Of a stretch of 64,000 nucleotides of DNA, positions 36,580 to 48,325 are shown in pieces. The stretch's first letter is position 1, and each line of letters starts with the position of its first letter. The notes beneath the pieces are model-generated. The model worked only from the letters and a program-made list of their open reading frames with translations. It ran no database searches and had not been told where the DNA came from. Position numbers and translations under genes: made by a program. The stretch covers positions 318,552 through 382,551 of the forward strand of contig QAOA01002442.1 of NCBI GenBank assembly GCA_003255065.1, in the 5' to 3' direction. This DNA is from Cercis canadensis. Lineage: Eukaryota > Streptophyta > Magnoliopsida > Fabales > Fabaceae.

Positions 36580-38973
36580 TACTCAGTCTGGGCTTGTAGT
36601 TTTATAGCATAGGGGCCGAAATAGGATATATAATATAAGTTTGGAGGCCCATTTTATTTTCACTTGGTGTGCTGACGATGAACCCCAAAACCCCGGTACA
36701 GAAATTAGACGGCACGTGCCCAAAGCCAGCCATATGAGACAGCAATTCGACTGCAGATCAACACGGCAACTAAGCATATGAAGCTCACGAGGTAAGCTGA
36801 GAGCATAATTTGGAAGAATCCTCTACTGGGATGCATGAAAGACAGTATTTTGACCATAGGAAACTCCTGCAAGACCAACCTATAAACTGCACTTAAACTG
36901 TTTGACGAATATCCCGTTTAGCTCTCGCTGTCTCTGGGTCTGTTTTCATCTCTGTTTAGAATGAGCAAACCAATTCTTTGTTGATTATGCGACTATTTAA
37001 TGTGTTTTTTTTTTTTTTTTCCCAAGTAATAAAAGTTTTGGTCTTGCTTAGATCCTCAATGTAGAGGATAATCGTTTTTCTTTTCTTTTTTTTTTTAAAA
37101 AAAAATTATCATCGTGGGTTTGATCATATACCAGGTACTTGTTCTTTATGCTAGTTACCCTCATTGGTCATTACTCATTAGGGATTTTCATATGTGCTCT
37201 TTTGCTCTTGTACGTGCTTCATATAAAACTACGACCCCTATTGCTATAAAACCATAAGCATGTTAATTTTAAAAGTTAACAGCTGAAATTAGCAGCTAAA
37301 TTAAAGTTTTATACAATAAGGAAAAAAAAAATTCCACTCTCAGAACCTCAAATAGACCATAAAAGATCCTGGAAAGAGGATCTTCAAAAGCTTTATCATT
37401 CATTATTTACATGGAAAATAGCAGATGTATAGAGCAAACCACTACAATTTGGAATTGTCGACCGGATAGAAGCCAAGTAAATTATCACAACAATAATCAA
37501 AGAGACCTTAGTTAACCAGCAAACCAAATATCATTATAAAGAAGGCACTATTGATCGACATAAATATATATATAAAATAACGTTTGGTTTAAAATTAACC
37601 AGGGATGGAAACAGCTTACATGTTCTTGATCCAGGTATCTGAAATTCCCAATGAACTAATGCAGCTTAAAACTTCATTACGGATTTGAAGTGCCAACTGG
37701 CCAATGAAACTTATTCTGGGTCGCGGGTGTGGGTGGTCTTGGCTCTTGAGATAGTCTTCAAATTGGGGGTTAGGGTTCAGAGCAAGTGAGGAAGACAAAA
37801 TTTAATCGAATGAGAAACCAAATAAAAAGCCCGGAAGAATCACAATCAGCAGAAATCTGGGACGCGGGTGTGGGGGACTTCGCTCTTCACAGGTTCTTCA
37901 ATTGGGGGCTAGGGTTCGAAGTAAGTGAGGAAGGAAGATGCTGCCCCCTTGCCCAGCTGAAATTAGAAATCAGAAATCAAGTAGAAACGACACCGTCTGG
38001 ATGAAGTTTGCATTTTTCAAATTTTTTTTTTTTTTAAATCCATGTCATCAGCTGATTTCCCCATTAAAATGCCACGTAAGCTTTTAACATGCCACCTCAG
38101 CATTTAACGGTGACACATCAGCAGAACCGTTACCTGTTAACAACTCTCACTAACGGAGGACCATTTTGTTATGGAAGTCCTATCTTTCGAGGACCAATTT
38201 GTAGTTATATACCTTTCAAGGACCATTTTGTTGAAACTCCAATCTTTCAGGGACTCAAATGTAGGTTTACTCGCTAATTTATTATTAAGGACTAGGACGA
38301 GTGCACCACATAGGGGAATTAGATTTAGAAGCACCTTGTTGAAGAAACACACTTCTTCTACCATTGCTGCTGCTCCAGAAACAGAGTGAAAGGGGGCAAG
38401 GCCCAAATTGTTTTCTTTATTCAATTCTTCTACAGAGTTAAATAAAGTCCTAGCAAGAGTGGAAGAGAAAGAGAGAGAAACCAACGAGGAAGTGCGAATG
38501 TGCCAGAGAGGGACGGAGGGAGTGCCGGTGACGGTGGCTCTGCTGCCGCTGGTGCGCCTGTGCCACCTGCCGTGAGCAAGGTTTTTTTCTTTTAAAAATA
38601 ACCAGCCCCCAAAAAAGCCAGAAAATTCGGGTTGAGAAAGAAGATAAACAATGATGATGCACTGACAATCTGATAATGGTGGTGTAAGGTACCCAAGCTA
38701 CTCGGTGGAGCTTTTGATTCATCATTCATGGCGTTTCAATCTCTCCGATTTGCAGAGCTGGTTGTGCGCTTCAGCAAGTCCAGGTACCCTTTGCCGTACA
38801 TGATTGGTTCCATCCCTTCATTTCCATTCTCATCTTTACACGTTCCATCAAATGATTTAAACCACCAATTGTTACCCAATCAAACAAATAACCATTCCAA
38901 TCTTGATGAACGTTGTGTTCTCGAACAACTCTCCCATCTTCTAGGAACACCCTGCAACAGTTCAAGTCTAAAT
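36580..38973 (+). repeat. Right arm of the palindrome, including PPR promoter and first 82 codons
   Basis: Inverted partner of 34140-36530. Homology ends exactly inside the PPR coding sequence at codon 82 (38973), where the left arm instead joins repeat A. Contains an inverted repeat A copy (about 36609-37220). Confidence 0.95.
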
Positions 38974-40446
38974 CTTTTCAAAAACTGTGAATCAGAGAAA
39001 ACTCTGCTCAAAGAGTGTAATTCAGGAAAAGAAACGAAATCTGTTGATGGGTTTTTGTTGCCCGAAGAGAAATTGCGAGGGGTTTTTCTCCAGAAGTTAA
39101 ACGGTAAAGCTGCAGTTGAACGTGCTTTATCCAGTGTTGGTGTAGATATGAATGTTGATATTCTTGCTAGAGTAGTGAACTCAGGGAATCTGGGTGGTGA
39201 AGCTATGGTTACTTTTTTTAATTGGGCGATTAAACAGCCAATGGTACCTAACGATATTGGTAGCTACCATGTAATTACAAAGGCATTAGGAAGAAGGAAG
39301 TTCTTCAAGTTTATGATAGAATTGTTATATGCTATGAGAGAAGAAGGCATAGGAACTGATTTACACATGCTGTTCATTGTAATTGATAGCTTTGTAAGGG
39401 CTGGCCATGTGTCTAAAGCAGTTCAGATATTTGGGAACTTAGATGATATTGGGATAAAACGTGACACTGAGGCTTTGAATGTACTTTTGTCTTGCCTTTG
39501 TCAACGATCTCATGTGGGTACCGCAAATTCTATTTTCAATTCAATGAAAGGGAAAATGCCTTTCAATAATACAACATACAATGTTATTGCTGGTGGGTGG
39601 TCTAAGTTTGGTAGAGTAAATGAGATTGAAAGGATTCTGAAAACAATGGTAGCTGATGGGTTTAGTCCTGATTGTACAACTTTCAGTTACCTTATTGAAG
39701 GTTTGGGGAGAGCAGGTCGACTGGATGATGCTGTTGAGATTTTCCATGACATGAAAGAAAAAAATTGTCAGCCAGACTCTGGTACCTATAATGCAATGAT
39801 TTCCAATTTCATATCAATTGGAGATTTCGATGAGTGTATAAAGTATTATATGGGTATGTTGAGTAATAACTGTGAACCAAATGTTGGTACATTTACTAAA
39901 ATAATTACTGCTTTTCTCAAAGGCCGGAAAGTGGCAGATGCACTACAGATGTTTGATGAGATGTTAAGTCAAGGGGTTGTTCCTTCTACAGGGACTATAA
40001 CCTTGTTTATCAAATATTTATGCAGCTATGGTCCACCCTATGCAGCTTTGATGATTTACAAGAAGACAAGAAAATTAGGGTGTAAAATATCTTTGGATGC
40101 CTATAAGCTACTGCTAATGCGTCTTTCTAAGTTTGGAAAATGTGGAATGCTGTTAAGTATATGGGAGGAGATGCAAGAATGTGGGTATAGTTCAGATATG
40201 GAAGTTTATGAGTACGTCATCAGTGGTCTCTGCAATATAGGACAGCTTGAAAATGCTGTTCTTGTAATGGAAGAGTCTTTGCGCAAAGGATTTTGTCCAA
40301 GCAGGCTTGTATATAGTAAACTAAGTAACAAGCTGCTAGCTTCAAATAAAGCAGAGAGGGCTTACAAACTGTTTCTGAAAATCAAAGTAGCTCGTTCCAG
40401 AGAGAATGCAAGAAGATATTGGCGTGCTAATGGTTGGCACTTTTGA
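38728..40446 (+). CDS. P-class pentatricopeptide repeat protein, probably mitochondrial
   Basis: Single-exon frame of 572 aa ending TGA at 40444-40446. Intronless genes are typical of plant PPRs. The N-terminus MAFQSLRFAELVVRFSKSR is rich in Arg/Ser/Ala and lacks acidic residues apart from one Glu, as in mitochondrial presequences. From about residue 180 to 560 about eleven consecutive motifs of about 35 residues can be laid out (for example NTTYNVIAGGWSKFGRVNEI, SGTYNAMISNFISIGDFDEC, MEVYEYVISGLCNIGQLENA). None is followed by E, DYW or SMR domains, so it is P-class. These proteins bind single-stranded organelle RNA, one motif per base, for stabilisation, splicing or translation. It resembles the Arabidopsis At5g43820 group, from memory. 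Transcribed away from TAM41. Its first 82 codons are duplicated in the palindrome. Confidence 0.92.
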   Translation: MAFQSLRFAELVVRFSKSRYPLPYMIGSIPSFPFSSLHVPSNDLNHQLLPNQTNNHSNLDERCVLEQLSHLLGTPCNSSSLNLFKNCESEKTLLKECNSGKETKSVDGFLLPEEKLRGVFLQKLNGKAAVERALSSVGVDMNVDILARVVNSGNLGGEAMVTFFNWAIKQPMVPNDIGSYHVITKALGRRKFFKFMIELLYAMREEGIGTDLHMLFIVIDSFVRAGHVSKAVQIFGNLDDIGIKRDTEALNVLLSCLCQRSHVGTANSIFNSMKGKMPFNNTTYNVIAGGWSKFGRVNEIERILKTMVADGFSPDCTTFSYLIEGLGRAGRLDDAVEIFHDMKEKNCQPDSGTYNAMISNFISIGDFDECIKYYMGMLSNNCEPNVGTFTKIITAFLKGRKVADALQMFDEMLSQGVVPSTGTITLFIKYLCSYGPPYAALMIYKKTRKLGCKISLDAYKLLLMRLSKFGKCGMLLSIWEEMQECGYSSDMEVYEYVISGLCNIGQLENAVLVMEESLRKGFCPSRLVYSKLSNKLLASNKAERAYKLFLKIKVARSRENARRYWRANGWHF

Positions 40447-40832
40447 ACCTGACATGTTCATTAGCAGCAGTTTCAGTAAACCTCTGTTTCACATAACTGC
40501 TCCTTAGCTACCTGCTGGAGAGCATAAGTGGTCTAGTATGTTCTTGCTTTGATTTTTCTGATCAACTAATAGAAGTTCATTCTTTATATTTGCACCACAC
40601 ATTATTGATGTATTCTCCAATGGAGTCAGTAGTTCATTACATCTCCTGTTTTTATTGCATATTACGCTAAATGATAATTTGTTTCCTTTTTTCAGTCTGG
40701 GAATCAATAGTAGACAAATTGGAAGGGAGTCTAGCTGTATGGAAAATACTCTCCTCTCAAATATGGTAAGGTTACAGTAATCAAGTACTTTGGCTATATT
40801 CCTGAGCTTATCTGTTCTTTGGTCATGGATAG
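40447..40832. other. 3' flank of the PPR gene
   Basis: Presumed 3' UTR and downstream sequence. No conserved reading frame and no obvious structure seen. Confidence 0.4.
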
Positions 40833-41120
40833 GGGGAAAAGGAGGTACAATTTGGTTAAGTGGGAGATTTATTGTAGGTTCAAATTGAAGGAAATTTGGC
40901 TCTTGGTATTTTGGTGTCCAAAAACATTGCTTTGTCTTGTAAATGGCTATTGCATTTTCTTGTGGAGACTTCTTGCATATGGAACCGGGTTATAAAGATC
41001 AAGTATAGTTTACACCAGTATGGGTGGGATGCCAACTCAATGATTACTGCAACTCATTTGGGGTCCCTGCAAATTCCTTTCTTAGGGTTATGTCTTTTAC
41101 AAGATGGGTGGGTATAGTCT
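40833..41120 (+). pseudogene. LINE ORF2 C-terminal fragment (zf-RVT region)
   Basis: Across frames it reads NLVKWEI, RFKLKE then LGILVSKNIALSCKWLLHFL and IWNRVIKIKY...YGWDAN, the order typical of the region after the reverse transcriptase in plant L1-type LINEs (VSW..C.PK..GGLGI..L...N.ALL.KWLWRF....W..VI..KYG). Frameshifts and truncation make it a dead scrap. Confidence 0.7.
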
Positions 41121-41459
41121 TGCCTCTATTGCCTTTATTCTCTCCATCACTCTCCCATTCAAAGATTTTAATGCTTAGGGTTCTAAAACTTCTTGAGAAC
41201 TTTCAAGAACTTGAATGATAGAGAGTCATCTAAATTAGAATCCCTTTTTTTTGCTTGATTTTTTAATCCTGTTTGTTACATTGGACAGTAAGACTTGCAC
41301 TGTTTATTGCTTTAGTGTATTCTTTTGTAAGTCCATTTTCCATTAGCTAATCCATTTTCTGAACACAGAGAAATTCTTTATTTAAAACCCCTTTGGAAAT
41401 TAAATCAAAGCTCTCTCCAAGGTCAAGTCTTTTATTTTGACAGCAGTCTACACCCCTTT

Positions 41460-43460
41460 GAAAATGACATGTTTGTGTTTTTCAGCTTTTTGCAAGTTTT
41501 ATAAATAAACAATTGCTTGGAGAACCGGTTGGTTACAGGTTTTATTAATTATAAAGTTAGTTACAGATTTTCAAAATTTACAAATTTGGCCTCTAAATAA
41601 ACCCATCAAAACGTGGTGACAAGACAAGACACCCATTAAAATGCAAAGAATTGAGACAATACAAAGGTTTGGTACAGGCCCCTATATTTCTCGGTGAGTT
41701 TAATAAAATCAGTATATACTTGTTCTAGGTTAGTGCATGTAATATTAATATTTTATTTCATTATATCTATGTTCATGATGCAGCAACATACAATGACATT
41801 CTTCACAAAAAATAATCTTGTGGAGAATGCAATAAACAAATATGGGCCTGTGTATATGAGTTTCATTGATAGTCTATCTCAGGTAAATTATTTCTCTCTC
41901 TTTCATTTAATGTGAATAGTATAAAAAAGTTGTATTATACTTGTTAACTTCGTACTAAAAATTACCAGATATACATTCCAATCAATGATGATGGCAGTTA
42001 TTGGTATTTACTAATTATTAACTTAGATAAAGAGAAGATGATTTATCTTAACTTTCTTCTTTTATGAGAGAGGAGGTCCACTAGATATTACCAAATCCAC
42101 AAAATTGTGATTATCTATGCCAAATTATTTTTTTTGACTTTGACTAATGAAACTTAAGATAAAGTAAATTGTGTTGTTAAATTCAAATACTGAAACTTAA
42201 TGAATTGGACAAGCATAATTGATGGAGATTATGTTTAAAAATAAAAGATTTTACAAAAACAAGTGTTATGACTCACCTAAGTTACATAAATTCACATTAC
42301 TTACTGAAAATAATGATGATGCATCCGATAAAGCCAATGTCCAGTTCAATGGGTATTGCTAACAGATTAATAATTTTAGACCTTTTATGTTGATTATTTT
42401 TCATTGCAATACTATACACTTATTTCAGCTACTCTATAAATTTATTTGAACTATAGAGATGATTGTGGAATTTGGGTTACAACTTGGATACATCAACATG
42501 GAAGGTATAGTATTGTAGTGAGAAATAATTAATATAGAAAGTATAAAATTATTAATCTATTAACAATACCCATTGAGCTGGGCATTCGTTTCATCGGATG
42601 CATCATCATTATTTTTAGCAAGTAATGTGAATTTATGTACTTAGGTGGGTCATAACACTTGTTTTTGTAAAATCTTTTATCCTTAAACTTAATCTCCATA
42701 AATTATGTCTGTCCAATTCATTAAGTTTCAGTATTTGAATTCAGCTACACAATTTACTTTCTCTTAAGTTTCATTAGTCAAAGTCAAGAAATATAATTTT
42801 GGCATAGATACTCACAATCTTGTGGATTTGGTAATATCTAGTGGACCTCCTCTCCCATGAAAGAAGAGAGTCAAGATAAATCATCTTCTCTTCATCCAAG
42901 TTAATAATTAGTAAATACCAGTGATTGCCACCATCATTGATTGGAATGTATATCTGGTAATGTTTGGTGCGAAGTTAATAAATACAATACAACTTTTTTA
43001 TACTATTCATATTAAATGAAGTGGAGGGAAATGATTTACTTTGGATAAACTATCAATGAAATTCATATACACAGGCCCATATTTGTTTATTGTATCTTCC
43101 ACACCATTATTTTTTGTGAAGGATGTCATTGCATGTTGCTGCATCATGAACATGGATATAATGAAATAAAATATTAATATTGCATGTACTAACCTAAAAC
43201 AAGTATATACTGATTTTATTAAACTCACCGAGAAATATGGGGACATGTACCAAACACTTGTCTTGTCTTCATTCCTTGTATTTTGATGGGTGTCTTGTCT
43301 TGTCGCCACATTTTGATGGGTTTATTGAGGGGCCAACTTTGTAAATTTTGAAAACTTGTAATTAACTTTATAATTAATAAAACCTATAATCAGCCAGTCC
43401 TCCAAGCAATAGTTTATTTATAAAAGCTAAACAAACACAGACATGCCATTTTCTAACTTA
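41460..43460. mobile_element. Foldback element with about 0.9-kb inverted arms
   Basis: The left arm (about 41460-42379) and right arm (about 42542-43460) are inverted copies with paired coordinates summing to about 84922, diverged by roughly a tenth, around a 160-bp centre. Both arms carry a related frame with MMQQH, FFTKNN/SFTKNN and NKYGPVYM phrases, of unknown nature. Outer ends near GCATGT...AATAAAC...TTGCTTGGAG. No transposase is recognised, so this is a non-autonomous foldback element or an old inverted duplication. Confidence 0.75.
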
Positions 43461-43599
43461 ACGAAAATTCCCTATTTGGAAACATCACTAGGATATTGGT
43501 TAAATGTGCTATCAATTGAATCTTAGGCGTACATCAGAGCCTATAACTTTTAAGTTCTTGATCTGAACCAACCTCTGAGAAATAGATATTGGTTTCGTA

Positions 43600-44209
43600 G
43601 CTGCATGTTCAATAGTATGCTCTTGTATAAAATAGATCAAGAAAACATTCGTTTCAACAAAACAAGGAACACCTTAGCATGTTCCATCATGATCAGATCA
43701 AAGAATATAATCCTCGGATGTCCAAGTGTCACAACCAATATACTCCTTGGTCTTGGGAATAGTCAAACCCATGACAACATCGAGAGGGCATCTGAGAAAA
43801 CCTTGAACTTATTGTACCCTTATTATTCAAGGTTAGCTCCAAATCCATGGATCTGGTAGAAAGAACCCTAAGGTTTGTAGTTTAGCCTCCACGGTTTGCC
43901 TTGTGCTGGATCATGTTGACATGGCTACCATTTTAATGCATGGCCAGAGGTTCAAGATTGCAGATGATGATCCCAGCTCAAGTTCAATCCACCAAGCAAC
44001 AACTGCAACACTTGATGGCTGTTGAGGACTGTGACCCCAAACTTGTTTGTTGTGAGACACCTCCAAACAAGCCTAAATTCATATATCCTCTAAAACTATT
44101 TGTATCAAGCCTTGCAATTGCTACATTTTAGATCGAACTTAAGCCTAGCCGGCAATGATGAATTCAGAAATAACTCAATGGGAGTCTAACTATAAAAGTG
44201 GAGGCTAAA
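43600..44209. repeat. Left half of a diverged inverted repeat around the CACTA element
   Basis: Phrases here reappear inverted at 48326-48680: CATGGCTACCATTTTAATGC (43922-43941 against 48468-48487 reversed), AGAACCCTA and a Lys/Thr-coding GAAAACCTTGAA-like phrase. The CACTA element sits between the halves. The origin of the outer repeat is unknown. Confidence 0.6.
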
Positions 44210-44855
44210 CACTACAAGAAAAAGACAGTTTTCCAACGGAATAAAACACCGTTGGAATTTTTCAAAAATTTCAACGGTAATTCCAACGGATGAAACTTTT
44301 TGAAAATTCCAATGGAATTATATTACCGTTAGAATTTTCCGTTGGAATTACCGTTGGAATTTCAAAAAAAGAAAAAAAAAATTTAAATTCCAACAGTATG
44401 TTCCACCGTTGAAATTTTTTTTTACAAAAAACGCACCGTTTCAGCTCAAGAGAATTTACTCCTCATTCCTTCCTCTTTCCCTTTCATTTTCTCCTTTCAC
44501 CGAGCAAATGCCCCATTCCTCCTTCCTTCCTCCGGTGTCAACTGCAGCATGCTTGTCTTCGTCAGTGACAACCTCCAGCTTTTCAGCGAACAACATGCCC
44601 TTAAGTTCAGCCAAGTATCTCTATCTCTTTCTCCTTTCATCGAATCTGATTTTGTTGCTTTCTTTCGTCCTATTTCATAAGCAATCGAAGTAATATAAAC
44701 TATAGAATCTATTTGTGGAGCTTGATTTACTCCAATTTTCGGTTTCGCTTCGAGCATTGCTCTGAAACTCCCTGAAGCTTATGTGCTACGAGCATCGGAA
44801 ACCCTAGCAAGGCGGTTAACTTCGGTGAGAGGCTCTCTGAATCTGCGAATTTCCA

Positions 44856-44967
44856 ATGGCGTTTTGGTGGCCATTGCTCGTTTTGGCATTTGCTTATGGT
44901 ATCTGCAGGTTCCTTCTGATACTCATTCCTCCCAAGGTTCAATCCATCGATGTTGACACTTCTGAAG
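44856..44967 (+). pseudogene. Captured first exon resembling ALDH22A1
   Basis: ATG opens a 37-codon stretch ending at a GT donor (GAAG|GTACTC). [19 protein letters not shown] followed by LLILIPPKV and SIDVD is close to the N-terminal membrane anchor of plant aldehyde dehydrogenase 22A1 as I remember it. The preceding bases look like its leader (GGAAACCCTAG). The enzyme body is not present downstream, so this is an exon fragment inside a transposon and not a gene. The identification is from memory of the family. Confidence 0.65.
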
Positions 44968-47328
44968 GTACTCTCGCACTCTCTCTTCTTCCTTCTCACA
45001 CAGAAATTTGTAGTGCTGGTGAAAAAGTATTGTGAATTTTGATAATGGCAGTGTTGGTTGATGGAAATCCAATTAAATTTATAGACTTTGTTTCCTGTAT
45101 TCTATTTTGACCAGGAACCATGCTTAAAATATATTGGAAAATCCAATTAAATTTGTAGACTTTGTTTCCTGTAAACTGGTACTAGTCCGGCTGCCACTGG
45201 ATAAACTAAACTACCATTGACCTCATAAACTTAGTTATATTCAAAACTCCAGGAAGAATAGAATACTATTGGCGTAATAAACTACCATGAACACCCTTTT
45301 AGGACTTCGTGTGTTCAATTGGCACCTGTTTAATTCAGTTATTGCAAAAAAGTGGTGCATAACTTAAAGGTGGTGTTCAACATTAAAAGAAAATAAAAAA
45401 TTCTTCTGTGAGAGTTCTTGCACTTGTCAGAATTTGTTATTCAGTTGTCTCTATACGCAAATGTTGAAGTTTGACAGTAGTGTAGCTTGGTGATGTGAAG
45501 CAACAATGAAGTTTTTAAAGTAAACAGACTTGCTATGTTTGGGTTAACATGGTTGAGCTGGGCAGATATTTCTGTTGACATCCCTTGTCTTGTATGTCAA
45601 CCATATATATTCTTGCCCCTGTTTTATTGTGATTTTTTTTCCCTATTATGAATTAATGGTGTCATCGCTGGTCATTCCATTTATTAGGTATATTTGTTTT
45701 TCTCTTGTTTGTAAGTATGTGGTTTCTGATTGCAGATTGTGGTTGTTTACTCAGTAATCAAAATGCTATATTTGTATATATGGGCATTTGTATGTATGAA
45801 GCATAAGCACATTTACTTCTTTTCGTTTTCAACAAACTTCGCTTATTAGCTTTCAGTATCTCTAAGTTGAGATACATAGATATATCAGACATCTGAACTT
45901 GCTGCTTATCATGATTTTTGTTCCCTTATGATAATCTACTTTTTGTTCTATGAGTTAGCATTTTGATACGTAAATTTCTTACCACATGATTGTTTCCCCT
46001 TCCAACTGAGATTTTTCATTTATAATATTGGACTTAATTTTGTTTCAGAAAAATCAAGCCATCAGATGTAGGTCTATTGCAAAGCTTGATTAGGTTAGAA
46101 GACGAGTCACAAGCTTGTCTCTGTTTACTCTATTTGTTAAAATGAACAATGATGTATACATCAACTAATACTTGCAATACAATTTGTTACAACATTGTTC
46201 CGGAAAGAAAATGTAGTTGGCTGCATTATGGAAGTAAAATGCATGATATAGTAGACTTTGTTTCATGAGAATTTTGTATCTTGTAGTTGCATCGTTGTTC
46301 TTTCAAGTCAATTAGTGACTCTGGCTAATCTTCTAAGACCACAATTAGTTAGCACCATAAGTATCTGAGTCTCTTTTAGTCTTGAGTATCCCTAGAATTG
46401 TAATTGTTTACTGAAATAAGTTTTGTTTACATTTGGTTTTCCATTTCAAGTCTTTAACTAATCACAGTTGTCATGATAGGACTAACTTGTTTAGAAGAAC
46501 TATTTTTCAGCTTTCTATTGTTGTGATAAGACATAGCACAACATGGATTCATTTTAGTTAAGGCAACAAGATCACGTTAACTCTGGCCTACTCAATTACA
46601 AAGATGTCCCCCACTATCAGAAAAAAGATAACAGAGGATTAGATAAAAGATTTTTGTTATGTCTACTTAATGATGCTGTAGCTCTACTGTGTGCAAGAGA
46701 AAATCGTGAAGAAGAAAACAAAGGACTAATGGCTTTACTCATAAAACTTCCATGTTACTAGTTTATTTTCCTCTTGTCTGGTTCTTGTTTTGAATGATGG
46801 CCCTTTGTGTTCCCCTCTACCATGAGGATTCCCTGCTAGAGATTTTATTAAAGTCTGATAAGATTCTGCTGAAATTTTAAATTGACACACCTGCCCTCAT
46901 CAAAGCATATCTCATGCCTAAAGATATGTCTGAATTTAGGAAAGCATGTGCATTTCTTTTGTGGATTTTTACTGGGAAAAAAAAACACTTAATTATCCTC
47001 AAACTGGAATAGATATTTACCCACTTGAAGCGTAGTCCACGCCAGGCCTTGTGGTCTCTTCCTGCTGCTTGTTGTGATGTACTTCATATTATAAAATCGT
47101 AATAGGCCTTTCATTAATAATGTTTTTCTTGCTTAAAAAAATTTAAAGCCATTATAATTTGTAATAAAACTGGTTATATATTGTTCTTCTTTTGATCATC
47201 TTCAAGCTACTGCCATTACTATTCTCCTGCTGAGAAACACGAAATATGGTTGTGCTTAAAGAGCTAAAAAGAATTTTTATCTGACATCTTGTTCTCCATT
47301 TTACTTATTTGTGTGTTTGATGATTTAG

Positions 47329-47560
47329 GTGAGAATCATGAGCCATTGAGCTTGAAAGTGAGATTTCGGATAGCACTAGATGTAGCAAGAGCACTAGAAT
47401 ATCTACATCACGGGGTGTACAAATCATTTGTGGAGAGCTTGTAATAGGTTTATTTTTGCCTTCTTATTGGAGAAACTCTTTATTTCAGGCTGCTCCACCT
47501 GTTGTGCATAGTGACATCAAATCTTCCAACATACTGTTGGACCAGTATATGAGAGCCAGG
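47329..47560 (+). pseudogene. Captured receptor-like kinase fragment
   Basis: Two pieces with intron borders: 47329-47414 (after TTTAG, GENHEPLS, then VRFRIALDVARALEYLHHG) and 47489-47560 (after TTTCAG, AAPPVVHSDIKSSNILLDQYM, then RAR before GTATGC). They cover kinase subdomains up to the catalytic loop. The loop reads HSD instead of HRD. Intron structure and wording resemble plant CRLK-type calmodulin-regulated receptor kinases. The ATP-binding lobe and the DFG region are absent. It was copied with its introns, so by DNA and not by retroposition. Confidence 0.75.
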
Positions 47561-47992
47561 GTATGCTACCTTCTTTCCTTTTTGTTCACAGGAAGATAGA
47601 GGGATGTGGGTGACTCTTATAAACATTCAATATCAGATTTTTAATGCTGAGAAACTTCAGGCTTTTCTTCTTTTTTCATTTGCGGTTTCTTTATATGTTG
47701 CCTTCTACTCAGTCTCCTTATGTATTTATTTCTTGTAAGTGAAAGAAGTGGCTGTAAATAGAAAATTTTAGTATGTTGGGTAAGCAAGAAAGTGATTTTG
47801 CATTGTTGATTATATTTGACAACAATTCAAGACTCTCCCTCTTTTGTTCTGTAAATATAAAATTTTAGTATGTTGGGTCCATGTCACTGAAAAAGCAAGA
47901 AAGTGATTTGCATTGTTGATTATATTTGAAATTTGTGTCTGCTGCTAATGTCTCAATTTCCCAATTTTTTGCTGACCAACCAGCACAACGAA

Positions 47993-48031
<39 letters not shown>

Positions 48032-48325
48032 NAAAAAACCTTAGAAATTCTAACGGAATTTTCATTTAGTTGGAATTTAAAAATAAAAAAAAATATTTTT
48101 TTTAAAATTCTAACGGTAAAATTTTATTGAAATTATCGTTAGAATTTTTCGTTAAATTTTTTTTAAAAAACTGAATTCTAATAGTAGAATTTTGTTAAAA
48201 TTTTCTTTAGAGTTTGCAATTCTAACGAGTATTTTTCTAACGACTCAAATTTTGTTGAAATTTTTATTAAAATTTAAAATTTCAACAAAAAAATTTTGTT
48301 AAAATCTAATAAATTTGTTATAGTG

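Larger units (their letters stand above)
44210..48325. mobile_element. CACTA element carrying host gene fragments
   Basis: The ends are CACTACAAGAAA on the left and, in reverse complement, CACTATAACAAA on the right. The 3-base AAA flanks both sides, the target duplication size of this superfamily. Subterminal repeats built on TTCCAACGG (left) and TTCTAACGG (right) occupy the first and last about 200-300 bases in both orientations, as needed for transposase binding. No transposase was found inside. Instead, the interior has a first-exon-like stretch (44856-44967) and kinase exons (47329-47560) separated by intron-like sequence. An unresolved base lies at 48032 within an A run. Confidence 0.88.

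Noticed and set aside
36333..36777. Identical 64-residue frames on both strands either side of the palindrome centre
   Set aside because: They are mirror images created by the palindrome and lie in TAM41 upstream sequence; no domain or codon bias supports translation.
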